Source: Euglena gracilis (lineage: Eukaryota; Euglenida; Euglenophyceae; Euglenales). From it: a stretch of DNA of 64,000 nucleotides. The stretch is from the NCBI GenBank assembly GCA_039621445.1, contig CP154956.1:3904170-3968169 (forward strand). Direction: 5' to 3'. Numbering within the stretch: position 1 is the stretch's first letter; every line of letters starts with the position of its first letter. A program made the position numbers and the translations under genes. This document shows, in pieces, positions 1 through 13,650 of this stretch. Under the pieces are notes generated by a model. That model ran no database searches, had not been told where the DNA came from, and worked only from the letters and a program-made list of their open reading frames with translations.

Positions 1-2208
1 GTTATTTAGGGGCCCTGGGACAGTTTGAGCAGCAAAAGGAATTCGCTTCCAAAACGGTTCGGCAACACAGGGGATTTTGTTATTTAGGGGCCCTGGGACA
101 GTTGAGCAGCAAAAGGAATTCGCTTCCAAAACGGTTCGGCAACACAGGGGATTTTGTTATTTAGGGGCCCTGGGACAGTTGAGCAGCAAAAGGAATTCGC
201 TTCCAAAACGGTTCGGCAACACAGGGGATTTTGTTATTTTGGGGCCCTGGGACAGTTGAGCAGCAAAAGGAATTCGCTTCCAAAACGGTTCGGCAACACA
301 GGGGATTTTGTTATTAGGGGCCCCGGGACCCACAGTTGAGCAGCAAAAGGAATTCGCTTCCAAAACGGTTCGGCAACACAGGGGATTTTGTTATTTAGGG
401 GCCCTGGGACAGTTGAGCAGCAAAAGGAATTCGCTTCCAAAACGGTTCGGCAACACAGGGGATTTTGTTATTTAGGGGCCCTGGGACAGTTGAGCAGCAA
501 AAGGAATTCGCTTCCAAAACGGTTCGGCAACACAGGGGATTTTGTTATTTAGGGGCCCTGGGACCCTTGGACAGTTTGAGCAGCAAAAGGAATTCGCTTC
601 CAAAACGGTTCGGCAACACAGGGGATTTTGTTATTTAGGGGCCCTGGGACAGTTGAGCAGCAAAAGGAATTCGCTTCCAAAACGGTTCGGCAACACAGGG
701 GATTTTGTTATTTAGGGTCCCGGGGACAGTTGAGCAGCAAAAGGAATTCGCTTCCAAAACGGTTCGGCAACACAGGGGATTTTGTTATTTAGGGGCCCTG
801 GGACAGTTGAGCAGCAAAAGGAATTCGCTTCCAAAACGGTTCGGCAACACAGGGGATTTTGTTATTTAGGCCCCCTGGGACAGTTGAGCAGCAAAAGGAA
901 TTCGCTTCCAAAACGGTTCGGCAACACAGGGGATTTTGTTATTTAGGGACCCTGGGACAATTGAGCAGCAAAAGGAATTCGCTTCCAAAACGGTTCGGCA
1001 ACACAGGGGATTTTGTTATTTAGGGGCCCTGGGACCCTGGGACAATTGAGCAGCAAAAGGAACTCGCTTCCATAACGGTTCGGCAACACAGGGGTTTTTG
1101 TTATTTTGGGGCCCTGGGACAGTTGAGCAGCAAAAGGAATTCGCTTCCAAAACGGTTCGGCAACACAGGGGATTTTGTTATTTAGGGGCCCTGGGACCCT
1201 GGGACAGTTGAGCAGCAAAAGGAATTCGCTTCCAAAACGGTTCGGCAACACAGGGGATTTTGTTATTTAGGGGCCCTGGGACAGTTGAGCAGCAAAAGGA
1301 ATTCGCTTCCAAAACGGTTCGGCAACACAGGGGATTTTGTTATTTTGGGGCCCTGGGACAGTTGAGCAGCAAAAGGAATTCGCTTCCAAAACGGTTCGGC
1401 AACACAGGGGATTTTGTTATTTAGGGGCCCTGGGACAGTTTGAGCAGCAAAAGGAATTCGCTTCCAAAACGGTTCGGCAACACAGGGGATTTTGTTATTT
1501 AGGGGCCCTGGGACCCTGGGACAGTTGAGCAGCAAAAGGAATTCGCTTCCAAAACGGTTCGGCAACACAGGGGATTTTGTTATTTTGGGGCCCTGGGACA
1601 GTTGAGCAGCAAAAGGAATTCGCTTCCAAAACGGTTCGGCAACACAGGGGATTTTGTTATTTAGGGGCCCTGGGACCCTGGGACAGTTGAGCAGCAAAAG
1701 GAATTCGCTTCCATAACGGTTCGGCAACACAGGGGATTTTGTTATTTTGGGGCCCTGGGACAGTTGAGCAGCAAAAGGAATTCGCTTCCAAAACGGTTCG
1801 GCAACACAGGGGATTTTGTTATTTAGGGGCCCTGGGACAGTTGAGCAGCAAAAGGAATTCGCTTCCAAAACGGTTCGGCAACACAGGGGATTTTGTTATT
1901 TAGGGGCCCTGGGACAGTTGAGCAGCAAAAGGAATTCGCTTCCAAAACGGTTCGGCAACACAGGGGATTTTGTTATTTTGGGGCCCTGGGACAGTTGAGC
2001 AGCAAAAGGAATTCGCTTCCAAAACGGTTCGGCAACACAGGGGATTTTGTTATTTAGGGGCCCTGGGACCCTGGGACAATTGAGCAGCAAAAGGAATTCG
2101 CTTCCAAAACGGTTCGGCAACACAGGGGATTTTGTTATTTAGGGGCCCTGGGACAGTTGAGCAGCAAAAGGAATTCGCTTCCAAAACGGTTCGGCAACAC
2201 AGGGGATT

Positions 2209-2250
2209 TTGTTAGTTTACGGACATGGACCCCTGGGACCATTGAGCAGC
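2209..2250. repeat. Aberrant satellite unit with a novel insert
   Basis: Here the usual TTATTTAGGGGCCCTGGGAC is replaced by TTAGTTTACGGACATGGACC followed by CCTGGGACCATTGAGCAG. It is one of very few units whose spacer is not a simple variant of the consensus, so it is a useful anchor for aligning long reads through the array. Confidence 0.8.
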
Positions 2251-5200
2251 AAAAGGAATTCGCTTCCAAAACGGTTCGGCAACACAAGGGATTTTTTTTA
2301 TTTTGGGCCCTGGGACAGTTTGAGCAGCAAAAGGAATTCGCTTCCAAAACGGTTCGGCAACACAGGGGATTTTGTTATTTAGGGGCCCTGGGACAGTTGA
2401 GCAGCAAAAGGAATTCGCTTCCAAAACGGTTCGGCAACACAGGGGATTTTGTTATTTAGGGGCCCTGGGACCCTGGGACAGTTGAGCAGCAAAAGGAATT
2501 CGCTTCCAAAACGGTTCGGCAACACAGGGGATTTTGTTATTTTGGGGCCCTGGGACCCTGGGACAGTTGAGCAGCAAAAGGAATTCGCTTCCAAAACGGT
2601 TCGGCAACACAGGGGATTTTGTTATTTAGGGTCCCGGGGACAGTTGAGCAGCAAAAGGAATTCGCTTCCAAAACGGTTCGGCAACACAGGGGATTTTGTT
2701 ATTTAGGGGCCCTGGGACAGTTGAGCAGCAAAAGGAATTCGCTTCCAAAACGGTTCGGCAACACAGGGGATTTTGTTATTTAGGGCCCTGGGACAGTTGA
2801 GCAGCAAAAGGAATTCGCTTCCAAAACGGTTCGGCAACACAGGGGATTTTGTTATTTTTGGGCCCTGGGACAGTTGAGCAGCAAAAGGAATTCGCTTCCA
2901 AAACGGTTCGGCAACACAGGGGATTTTGTTATTTTGGGGCCCTGGGACAGTTGAGCAGCAAAAGGAATTCGCTTCCAAAACGGTTCGGCAACACAGGGGA
3001 TTTTGTTATTTAGGGGCCCTGGGACAGTTGAGCAGCAAAAGGAATTCGCTTCCAAAACGGTTCGGCAACACAGGGGATTTTGTTATTTTGGGGCCCTGGG
3101 ACAGTTGAGCAGCAAAAGGAATTCGCTTCCAAAACGGTTCGGCAACACAGGGGATTTTGTTATTTAGGGGCCCTGGGACAGTTGAGCAGCAAAAGGAATT
3201 CGCTTCCAAAACGGTTCGGCAACACAGGGGATTTTGTTATTTTGGGGCACGGGGACAGTTGAGCAGCAAAAGGAATTCGCTTCCAAAACGGTTCGGCAAC
3301 ACAGGGGATTTTGTTATTTTGGGGCCCTGGGACAGTTGAGCAGCAAAAGGAATTCGCTTCCAAAACGGTTCGGCAACACAGGGGATTTTGTTATTTAGGG
3401 GCCCTGGGACAGTTGAGCAGCAAAAGGAATTCGCTTCCAAAACGGTTCGGCAACACAGGGGATTTTGTTATTTTGGGGCCCTGGGACCGTTGGGCAGTTG
3501 AGCAGCAAAAGGAATTCGCTTCCAAAACGGTTCGGCAACACAGGGGATTTTGTTATTTTGGGGCCCTGGGACAGTTGAGCAGCAAAAGGAATTCGCTTCC
3601 AAAACGGTTCGGCAACACAGGGGATTTTGTTATTTTGGGCCCTGGGACAGTTGAGCAGCAAAAGGAATTCGCTTCCAAAACGGTTCGGCAACACAGGGGA
3701 TTTTGTTATTTTGGGGCCCTGGGACAGTTGAGCAGCAAAAGGAATTCGCTTCCAAAACGGTTCGGCAACACAGGGGATTTTGTTATTTTGGGGCCCTGGG
3801 ACAGTTGAGCAGCAAAAGGAATTCGCTTCCAAAACGGTTCGGCAACACAGGGGATTTTGTTATTTTGGGGCCCTGGGACAGTTGAGCAGCAAAAGGAATT
3901 CGCTTCCAAAACGGTTCGGCAACACAGGGGATTTTGTTATTTTGGGCCCTGGGACAGTTGAGCAGCAAAAGGAATTCGCTTCCAAAACGGTTCGGCAACA
4001 CAGGGGATTTTGTTATTTAGGGGCCCTGGGACCCTGGGACAGTTTGAGCAGCAAAAGGAATTCGCTTCCAAAACGGTTCGGCAACACAGGGGATTTTGTT
4101 ATTTTGGGGCCCTGGGACAGTTGAGCAGCAAAAGGAATTCGCTTCCAAAACGGTTCGGCAACACAGGGGATTTTGTTATTTTGGGGCCCTGGGACAGTTG
4201 AGCAGCAAAAGGAATTCGCTTCCAAAACGGTTCGGCAACACAGGGGATTTTGTTATTTTGGGGCCCTGGGACAGTTGAGCAGCAAAAGGAATTCGCTTCC
4301 AAAACGGTTCGGCAACACAGGGGATTTTGTTATTTTGGGGCCCTGGGACAGTTGAGCAGCAAAAGGAATTCGCTTCCAAAACGGTTCGGCAACACAGGGG
4401 ATTTTGTTATTTTGGGCCCTGGGACAGTTGAGCAGCAAAAGGAATTCGCTTCCAAAACGGTTCGGCAACACAGGGGATTTTGTTATTTAGGGGCCCTGGG
4501 ACAGTTGAGCAGCAAAAGGAATTCGCTTCCAAAACGGTTCGGCAACACAGGGGATTTTGTTATTTAGGGGCCCTGGGACAGTTGAGCAGCAAAAGGAATT
4601 CGCTTCCAAAACGGTTCGGCAACACAGGGGATTTTGTTATTTTGGGGCCCTGGGACAGTTGAGCAGCAAAAGGAATTCGCTTCCAAAACGGTTCGGCAAC
4701 ACAGGGGATTTTGTTATTTAGGGGCCCTGGGACAGTTGAGCAGCAAAAGGAATTCGCTTCCAAAACGGTTCGGCAACACAGGGGATTTTGTTATTTAGGG
4801 GACCTGGGACAGTTGAGCAGCAAAAGGAATTCGCTTCCAAAACGGTTCGGCAACACAGGGGATTTTGTTATTTTGGGGCCCTGGGACAGTTGAGCAGCAA
4901 AAGGAATTCGCTTCCAAAACGGTTCGGCAACACAGGGGATTTTGTTATTTTGGGGCCCTGGGACAGTTGAGCAGCAAAAGGAATTCGCTTCCAAAACGGT
5001 TCGGCAACACAGGGGATTTTGTTATTTAGGGGCCCTGGGACAGTTGAGGAGGAAAAGGAATTCGCTTCCAAAACGGTTCGGCAACACAGGGGATTTTGTT
5101 ATTTTGGGGCCCTGGGACAGTTGAGCAGCAAAAGGAATTCGCTTCCAAAACGGTTCGGCAACACAGGGGATTTTGTTATTTAGGGGCCCTGGGACAGTTG

Positions 5201-5482
5201 AGCAGCAAAAGGAATTCGCTTCCAAAACGGTTCGGCAACACAGGGGATTTTGTTATTTTGGGGCCCTGGGACAGTTGAGCAGCAAAAGGAATTCGCTTCC
5301 AAAACGGTTCGGCAACACAGGGGATTTTGTTATTTAGGGGCCCTGGGACAGTTGAGCAGCAAAAGGAATTCGCTTCCAAAACGGTTCGGCAACACAGGGG
5401 ATTTTGTTATTTTGGGGCCCTGGGACAGTTGAGCAGCAAAAGGAATTCGCTTCCAAAACGGTTCGGCAACACAGGGGATTTT

Positions 5483-5522
5483 GTTTTCTGCTGGGCCCTG
5501 GCACAATTGAGCAGCAAAATGA
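5483..5522. repeat. Aberrant satellite unit (TTTTCTGCTGGGCCCTGGCA)
   Basis: The spacer reads TTTTCTGCTGGGCCCTGGCA and the next core has AAAATGAATTC instead of AAAAGGAATTC. This combination is not seen elsewhere in the array. Confidence 0.75.
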
Positions 5523-7048
5523 ATTCGCTTCCAAAACGGTTCGGCAACACAGGGGATTTTGTTATTTAGGGGCCCTGGGACAGTTGAGCAGCAAAAGGAA
5601 TTCGCTTCCAAAACGGTTCGGCAACACAGGGGATTTTGTTATTTTTGGGGCCCTGGGACAGTTGAGCAGCAAAAGGAATTCGCTTCCAAAACGGTTCGGC
5701 AACACAGGGGATTTTGTTATTTAGGGGCCCTGGGACAGTTGAGCAGCAAAAGGAATTCGCTTCCAAAACGGTTCGGCAACACAGGGGATTTTGTTATTTT
5801 GGGGCCCTGGGACAGTTGAGCAGCAAAAGGAATTCGCTTCCAAAACGGTTCGGCAACACAGGGGATTTTGTTATTTAGGGGCCCTGGGACAGTTGAGCAG
5901 CAAAAGGAATTCGCTTCCAAAACGGTTCGGCAACACAGGGGATTTTGTTATTTTGGGGCCCTGGGACAGTTGAGCAGCAAAAGGAATTCGCTTCCAAAAC
6001 GGTTCGGCAACACAGGGGATTTTGTTATTTAGGGGCCCTGGGACAGTTGAGCAGCAAAAGGAATTCGCTTCCAAAACGGTTCGGCAACACAGGGGATTTT
6101 GTTATTTAGGGGCCCTGGGACAGTTGAGCAGCAAAAGGAATTCGCTTCCAAAACGGTTCGGCAACACAGGGGATTTTGTTATTTTGGGGCCCTGGGACAA
6201 TTGAGCAGCAAAAGGAATTCGCTTCCAAAACGGTTCGGCAACACAGGGGATTTTGTTATTTAGGGGCCCTGGGACCCTGGGACAGTTTGAGCAGCAAAAG
6301 GAATTCGCTTCCAAAACGGTTCGGCAACACAGGGGATTTTGTTATTTTGGGGCCCTGGGACAGTTGAGCAGCAAAAGGAATTCGCTTCCAAAACGGTTCG
6401 GCAACACAGGGGATTTTGTTATTTAGGGGCCCTGGGACAGTTGAGCAGCAAAAGGAATTCGCTTCCAAAACGGTTCGGCAACACAGGGGATTTTGTTATT
6501 TAGGGGCCCTGGGACCCTGGGACAGTTTGAGCAGCAAAAGGAATTCGCTTCCAAAACGGTTCGGCAACACAGGGGATTTTGTTATTTTGGGGCCCTGGGA
6601 CAATTGAGCAGCAAAAGGAATTCGCTTCCAAAACGGTTCGGCAACACAGGGGATTTTGTTATTTAGGGGCCCTGGGACCCTGGGACAGTTTGAGCAGCAA
6701 AAGGAATTCGCTTCCAAAACGGTTCGGCAACACAGGGGATTTTGTTATTTTGGGGCCCTGGGACAGTTGAGCAGCAAAAGGAATTCGCTTCCAAAACGGT
6801 TCGGCAACACAGGGGATTTTGTTATTTAGGGGCCCTGGGACAGTTGAGCAGCAAAAGGAATTCGCTTCCAAAACGGTTCGGCAACACAGGGGATTTTGTT
6901 ATTTTGGGGCCCTGGACAGTTGAGCAGCAAAAGGAATTCGCTTCCAAAACGGTTCGGCAACACAGGGGATTTTGTTATTTTGGGGCCCTGGGACAGTTGA
7001 GCAGCAAAAGGAATTCGCTTCCAAAACGGTTCGGCAACACAGGGGATT

Positions 7049-10000
7049 TTGTTATTTGGGGGCCCTGGGACAGTTGAGCAGCAAAAGGAATTCGCTTCCA
7101 AAACGGTTCGGCAACACAGGGGATTTTGTTATTTTGGGGCCCTGGGACAGTTGAGCAGCAAAAGGAATTCGCTTCCAAAACGGTTCGGCAACACAGGGGA
7201 TTTTGTTATTTTGGGGCCCTGGGACAGTTGAGCAGCAAAAGGAATTCGCTTCCAAAACGGTTCGGCAACACAGGGGATTTTGTTATTTTGGGGCCCTGGG
7301 ACAGTTGAGCAGCAAAAGGAATTCGCTTCCAAAACGGTTCGGCAACACAGGGGATTTTGTTATTTTGGGCCCTGGGACAGTTGAGCAGCAAAAGGAATTC
7401 GCTTCCAAAACGGTTCGGCAACACAGGGGATTTTGTTATTTGGGGCCCTGGGACAGTTGAGCAGCAAAAGGAATTCGCTTCCAAAACGGTTCGGCAACAC
7501 AGGGGATTTTGTTATTTTGGGGCCCTGGGACAGTTGAGCAGCAAAAGGAATTCGCTTCCAAAACGGTTCGGCAACACAGGGGATTTTGTTATTTTTGGGG
7601 CCCTGGGACAGTTGAGCAGCAAAAGGAATTCGCTTCCAAAACGGTTCGGCAACACAGGGGATTTTGTTATTTTGGGGCCCTGGGACAGTTGAGCAGCAAA
7701 AGGAATTCGCTTCCAAAACGGTTCGGCAACACAGGGGATTTTGTTATTTTGGGGCCCTGGGACAGTTGAGCAGCAAAAGGAATTCGCTTCCAAAACGGTT
7801 CGGCAACACAGGGGATTTTGTTATTTTGGGGCCCTGGGACAGTTGAGCAGCAAAGGAATTCGCTTCCAAAACGGTTCGGCAACACAGGGGATTTTGTTAT
7901 TTAGGGGCCCTGGGACAGTTGAGCAGCAAAAGGAATTCGCTTCCAAAACGGTTCGGCAACACAGGGGATTTTGTTATTTTGGGGCCCTGGGACAGTTGAG
8001 CAGCAAAAGGAATTCGCTTCCAAAACGGTTCGGCAACACAGGGGATTTTGTTATTTATGGGCCCTGGGACAGTTGAGCAGCAAAAGGAATTCGCTTCCAA
8101 AACGGTTCGGCAACACAGGGGATTTTGTTATTTTGGGGCCCTGGGACAGTTGAGCAGCAAAAGGAATTCGCTTCCAAAACGGTTCGGCAACACAGGGGTT
8201 TTTGTTATTTTGGGGCCCTGCGACAGTTGAGCAGCAAAAGGAATTCGCTTCCAAAACGGTTCGGAAACACAGGGGATTTTGTTATTTGCAGCAAAAGGAA
8301 TTCGCTTCCAAAACGGTTCGGCAACACAGGGGATTTTGTTATTTAGGGGCCCTGGGACAGTTGAGCAGCAAAAGGAATTCGCTTCCAAAACGGTTCGGCA
8401 ACACAGGGGATTTTGTTATTTTGGGGCCCTGGGACAGTTGAGCAGCAAAAGGAATTCGCTTCCAAAACGGTTCGGCAACACAGGGGATTTTGTTATTTTG
8501 GGCCCTGGGACAGTTGAGCAGCAAAAGGAATTCGCTTCCAAAACGGTTCGGCAACACAGGGGATTTTGTTATTTTGGGGCCCTGGGACAGTTGAGCAGCA
8601 AAAGGAATTCGCTTCCAAAACGGTTCGGCAACACAGGGGATTTTGTTATTTTGGGGCCCTGGGACAGTTGAGCAGCAAAAGGAATTCGCTTCCAAAACGG
8701 TTCGGCAACACAGGGGATTTTGTTATTTTGGGGCCCTGGGACAGTTGAGCAGCAAAAGGAATTCGCTTCCAAAACGGTTCGGCAACACAGGGGATTTTGT
8801 TATTTTGGGGCCCTGGGACAGTTGAGCAGCAAAAGGAATTCGCTTCCAAAACGGTTCGGCAACACAGGGATTTTGTTATTTTGGGGCCCTGGGACAGTTG
8901 AGCAGCAAAAGGGATTCGCCTCCAAAACGGATCGGCACCACCGGGGGTTTTGTTACTTGGGGCCCTGGGACAGTTGAGCAGCAAAAGGAATTCGCTTCCA
9001 AAACGGTTCGGCAACACAAGGGATTTTGTTATTTTGGGGCCCTGGGACAGTTGAGCAGCAAAAGGAATTCGCTTCCAAAACGGTTCGGCAACACAGGGGA
9101 TTTTGTTATTTTGGGGCCCTGGGACAGTTGAGCAGCAAAAGGAATTCGCTTCCAAAACGGTTCGGCAACACAGGGGATTTTGTTATTTTGGGGCCCTGGG
9201 ACAGTTGAGCAGCAAAAGGAATTCGCTTCCAAAACGGTTCGGCAACACAGGGATTTTGTTATTTTGGGGCCCTGGGACAGTTGAGCAGCAAAAGGAATTC
9301 GCTTCCAAAACGGTTCGGCAACACAGGGGATTTTGTTATTTGGGGGCCCTGGGACAGTTGAGCAGCAAAAGGAATTCGCTTCCAAAACGGTTCGGCAACA
9401 CAGGGGATTTTGTTATTTTGGGGCCCTGGGACAGTTGAGCAGCAAAAGGAATTCGCTTCCAAAACGGTTCGGCAACACAGGGGATTTTGTTATTTTGGGG
9501 CCCTGGGACAGTTGAGCAGCAAAAGGAATTCGCTTCCAAAACGGTTCGGCAACACAGGGGATTTTGTTATTTTGGGGCCCTGGGACAGTTGAGCAGCAAA
9601 AGGAATTCGCTTCCAAAACGGTTCGGCAACACGTGGCTTTTGTTATTTTGGGGCCCTGGGACAGTTGAGCAGCAAAAGGAATTCGCTTCCAAAACGGTTC
9701 GGCAACACAGGGGATTTTGTTATTTTGGGGCCCTGGGACAGTTGAGCAGCAAAAGGAATTCGCTTCCAAAACGGTTCGGCAACACAGGGGATTTTGTTAT
9801 TTTGGGGGCCGTGGACAGTTGAGCAGCAAAAGGAATTCGCTTCCAAAACGGTTCGGCAACACAGGGGATTTTGTTATTTTGGGGCCCTGGGACAGTTGAG
9901 CAGCAAAAGGAATTCGCTTCCAAAACGGTTCGGCAACACAGGGGATTTTGTTATTTTGGGGCCCTGGGACAGTTGAGCAGCAAAAGGAATTCGCTTCCAA

Positions 10001-13000
10001 AACGGTTCGGCAACACAGGGGATTTTGTTATTTTGGGGCCCTGGGACAGTTGAGCAGCAAAAGGAATTCGCTTCCAAAACGGTTCGGCAACACAGGGGAT
10101 TTTGTTATTTTGGGGCCCTGGGACAGTTGAGCAGCAAAAGGAATTCGCTTCCAAAACGGTTCGGCAACACAGGGGATTTTGTTATTTTGGGGCCCGGGGA
10201 CAGTTGAGCAGCAAAAGGAATTCGCTTCCAAAACGGTTCGGCAACACAGGGGATTTTGTTATTTTGGGGCCCTGGGACAGTTGAGCAGCAAAAGGAATTC
10301 GCTTCCAAAACGGTTCGGCAACACAGGGGATTTTGTTATTTTGGGGCCCTGGGACAGTTGAGCAGCAAAAGGAATTCGCTTCCAAAACGGTTCGGCAACA
10401 CAGGGGATTTTGTTATTTAGGGGCCCTGGGACAGTTGAGCAGCAAAAGGAATTCGCTTCCAAAACGGTTCGGCAACACAGGGGATTTTGTTATTTTGGGG
10501 CCCTGGGACAGTTGAGCAGCAAAAGGAATTCGCTTCCAAAACGGTTCGGCAACACAGGGGGATTTTGTTATTTGGGGCCCTTGGACAGTTGAGCAGCAAA
10601 AGGAATTCGCTTCCAAAACGGTTCGGCAACACAGGGGATTTTGTTATTTTGGGGCCCTGGGACAGTTGAGCAGCAAAAGGAATTCGCTTCCAAAACGGTT
10701 CGGCAACACAGGGGATTTTGTTATTTAGGGGCCCTGGGACAGTTGAGCAGCAAAAGGAATTCGCTTCCAAAACGGTTCGGCAACACAGGGGATTTTGTTA
10801 TTTTGGGGCCCTGGGACAGTTGAGCAGCAAAAGGAATTCGCTTCCAAAACGGTTCGGCAACACACAGGGTATTTTGTTATTTTGGGGCCCTTACACAGTT
10901 GAGCAGCAAAAGGAATTCGCTTCCAAAACGGTTCGGCAACACAGGGGATTTTGTTATTTAGGGGCCCTGGGACAGTTGAGCAGCAAAAGGAATTCGCTTC
11001 CAAAACGGTTCGGCAACACAGGGGATTTTGTTATTTTGGGGGCCTGGAACACAGTTGAGCAGCAAAAGGAATTCGCTTCCAAAACGGTTCGGCAACACAG
11101 GGGATTTTGTTATTTAGGGGCCCTGGGACAGTTGAGCAGCAAAAGGAATTCGCTTCCAAAACGGTTCGGCAACACAGGGGATTTTGTTATTTTGGGGCCC
11201 TGGGACAGTTGAGCAGCAAAAGGAATTCGCTTCCAAAACGGTTCGGCAACACAGGGGATTTTGTTATTTTGGGGCCCGGGGACAGTTGAGCAGCAAAAGG
11301 AATTCGCTTCCAAAACGGTTCGGCAACACAGGGGATTTTGTTATTTTGGGGCCCTGGGACAGTTGAGCAGCAAAAGGAATTCGCTTCCAAAACGGTTCGG
11401 CAACACAGGGGATTTTGTTATTTGGGGGCCCTGGGACAGTTGAGCAGCAAAAGGAATTCGCTTCCAAAACGGTTCGGCAACACAGGGGATTTTGTTATTT
11501 TGGGGCCCTGGGACAGTTGAGCAGCAAAAGGAATTCGCTTCCAAAACGGTTCGGCAACACAGGGGATTTTGTTATTTAGGGGCCCTGGGACAGTTGAGCA
11601 GCAAAAGGAATTCGCTTCCAAAACGGTTCGGCAACACAGGGGATTTTGTTATTTTGGGGCCCTGGGACAGTTGAGCAGCAAAAGGAATTCGCTTCCAAAA
11701 CGGTTCGGCAACACAGGGGATTTTGTTATTTTGGGGCCCTGGGACAGTTGAGCAGCAAAAGGAATTCGCTTCCAAAACGGTTCGGCAACACAGGGGATTT
11801 TGTTATTTAGGGGCCCTGGGACAGTTGAGCAGCAAAAGGAATTCGCTTCCAAAACGGTTCGGCAACACAGGGGATTTTGTTATTTAGGGGCCCTGGGACA
11901 GTTGAGCAGCAAAAGGAATTCGCTTCCAAAACGGTTCGGCAACACAAGGGATTTTGTTATTTTGGGGCCCTGGGACAGTTGAGCAGCAAAAGGGATTCGC
12001 TTCCAAAACGGTTCGGCAACACAGGGATTTTGTTATTTTGGGGCCCTGGGACAGTTGAGCAGCAAAAGGATTCGCTTCCAAAACGGTTCGGCAACACAAG
12101 GGGTGTTTGTTATTTTGGGGCCCTGGGACAGTTGAGCAGCAAAAGGAATTCGCTTCCAAAACGGTTCGGCAACACAGGGGATTTTGTTATTTTGGGGCCC
12201 TGGGACAGTTGAGCAGCAAAAGATTCGCTTCCAAAACGGTTCGGCAACACAGGGGATTTTGTTATTTTGGGGCCCTGGGACAGTTGAGCAGCAAAAGGAA
12301 TTCGCTTCCAAAACGGTTCGGCAACACAGGGGATTTTGTTATTTTGGGGCCCTGGGACAGTTGAGCAGCAAAAGGAATTCGCTTCCAAAACGGTTCGGCA
12401 ACACAGGGATTTTGTTATTTTGGGGCCCTGGGACAGTTGAGCAGCAAAAGGAATTCGCTTCCAAAACGGTTCGGCAACACAGGGGATTTGGTTATTTGGG
12501 GGCCTGGGACAGTTGAGCAGCAAAAGGAATTCGCTTCCAAAACGGTTCGGCAACACAGGGGATTTTGTTATTTTGGGGCCCTGGGACAGTTGAGCAGCAA
12601 AAGGAATTCGCTTCCAAAACGGTTCGGCAACACACGGGAGTTTTGTTATTTTGGGGCCCTGGGACAGTTGAGCAGCAAAAGGAATTCGCTTCCAAAACGG
12701 TTCGGCAACACAGGGGATTTTGTTATTTTGGGGCCCTGGGACAGTTGAGCAGCAAAAGGAATTCGCTTCCAAAACGGTTCGGCAACACAGGGGATTTTGT
12801 ATTTTGGGGGCCGGGGAGAGTTGAGCAGCAAAAGGAATTCGCTTCCAAAACGGTTCGGCAACACAGGGGATTTTGTTATTTTGGGGCCCTGGGACAGTTG
12901 AGCAGCAAAAGGAATTCGCTTCCAAACGGTTCGGCAACATAGGGGATTTTGTTATTTTGGGGCCCTGGGACAGTTGAGCAGCAAAAGGGATTCGCTTCCA

Positions 13001-13650
13001 AAACGGTTCGGCAACATAGGGGATTTTGTTATTTGGGGCCCTGGGACAGTTGAGCAGCAAAAGGAATTCGCTTCCAAAACGGTTCGGCAACACAGGGGAT
13101 TTTGTTATTTTGGGGCCCTGGGACAGTTGAGCAGCAAAAGGAATTCGCTTCCAAAACGGTTCGGCAACACAGGGGATTTTGTTATTTTGGGGCCCTGGGA
13201 CAGTTGAGCAGCAAAAGGAATTCGCTTCCAAAACGGTTCGGCAACACAGGGGATTTTGTTATTTTGGGGGGCCAGGTCAGTTGAGCAGCAAAAGGAATTC
13301 GCTTCCAAAACGGTTCGGCAACACAGGGGATTTTGTTATTTTGGGGCCCTGGGACAGTTGAGCAGCAAAAGGAATTCGCTTCCAAAACGGTTCGGCAACA
13401 CAGGGATTTTGTTATTTTGGGGCCCTGGGACAGTTGAGCAGCAAAAGGAATTCGCTTCCAAAACGGTTCGGCAACACAGGGGATTTTGTTATTTTGGGGC
13501 CCTGGGACAGTTGAGCAGCAAAAGGAATTCGCTTCCAAAACGGTTCGGCAACACAGGGGATTTTGTTATTTTGGGGCCCTGGGACAGTTGAGCAGCAAAA
13601 GGAATTCGCTTCCAAAACGGTTCGGCAACACAGGGAATTTATTATTTTGG
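7049..13650. repeat. Satellite subdomain dominated by the TTATTTTGGGG variant
   Basis: In this stretch almost all units carry TTATTTTGGGGCCC (or TTTGGGGG) rather than TTATTTAGGGGCCC. Because the A variant supplies a stop codon on the minus strand, its loss here produces the longest spurious minus-strand frame of the array (12,110-13,231). Units of 76 bp or shorter, one-base deletions in GGGGATTTT and AAAAGG, and a 23-bp deletion near 8,287 cluster here too. Different subdomains imply local rather than array-wide homogenisation. Confidence 0.7.

Noticed and set aside
12110-13231. A 373-codon minus-strand frame, the longest in the array
   Set aside because: It exists because the TTATTTT variant removes the recurring stop and several units are one base short. 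It contains only satellite peptide.
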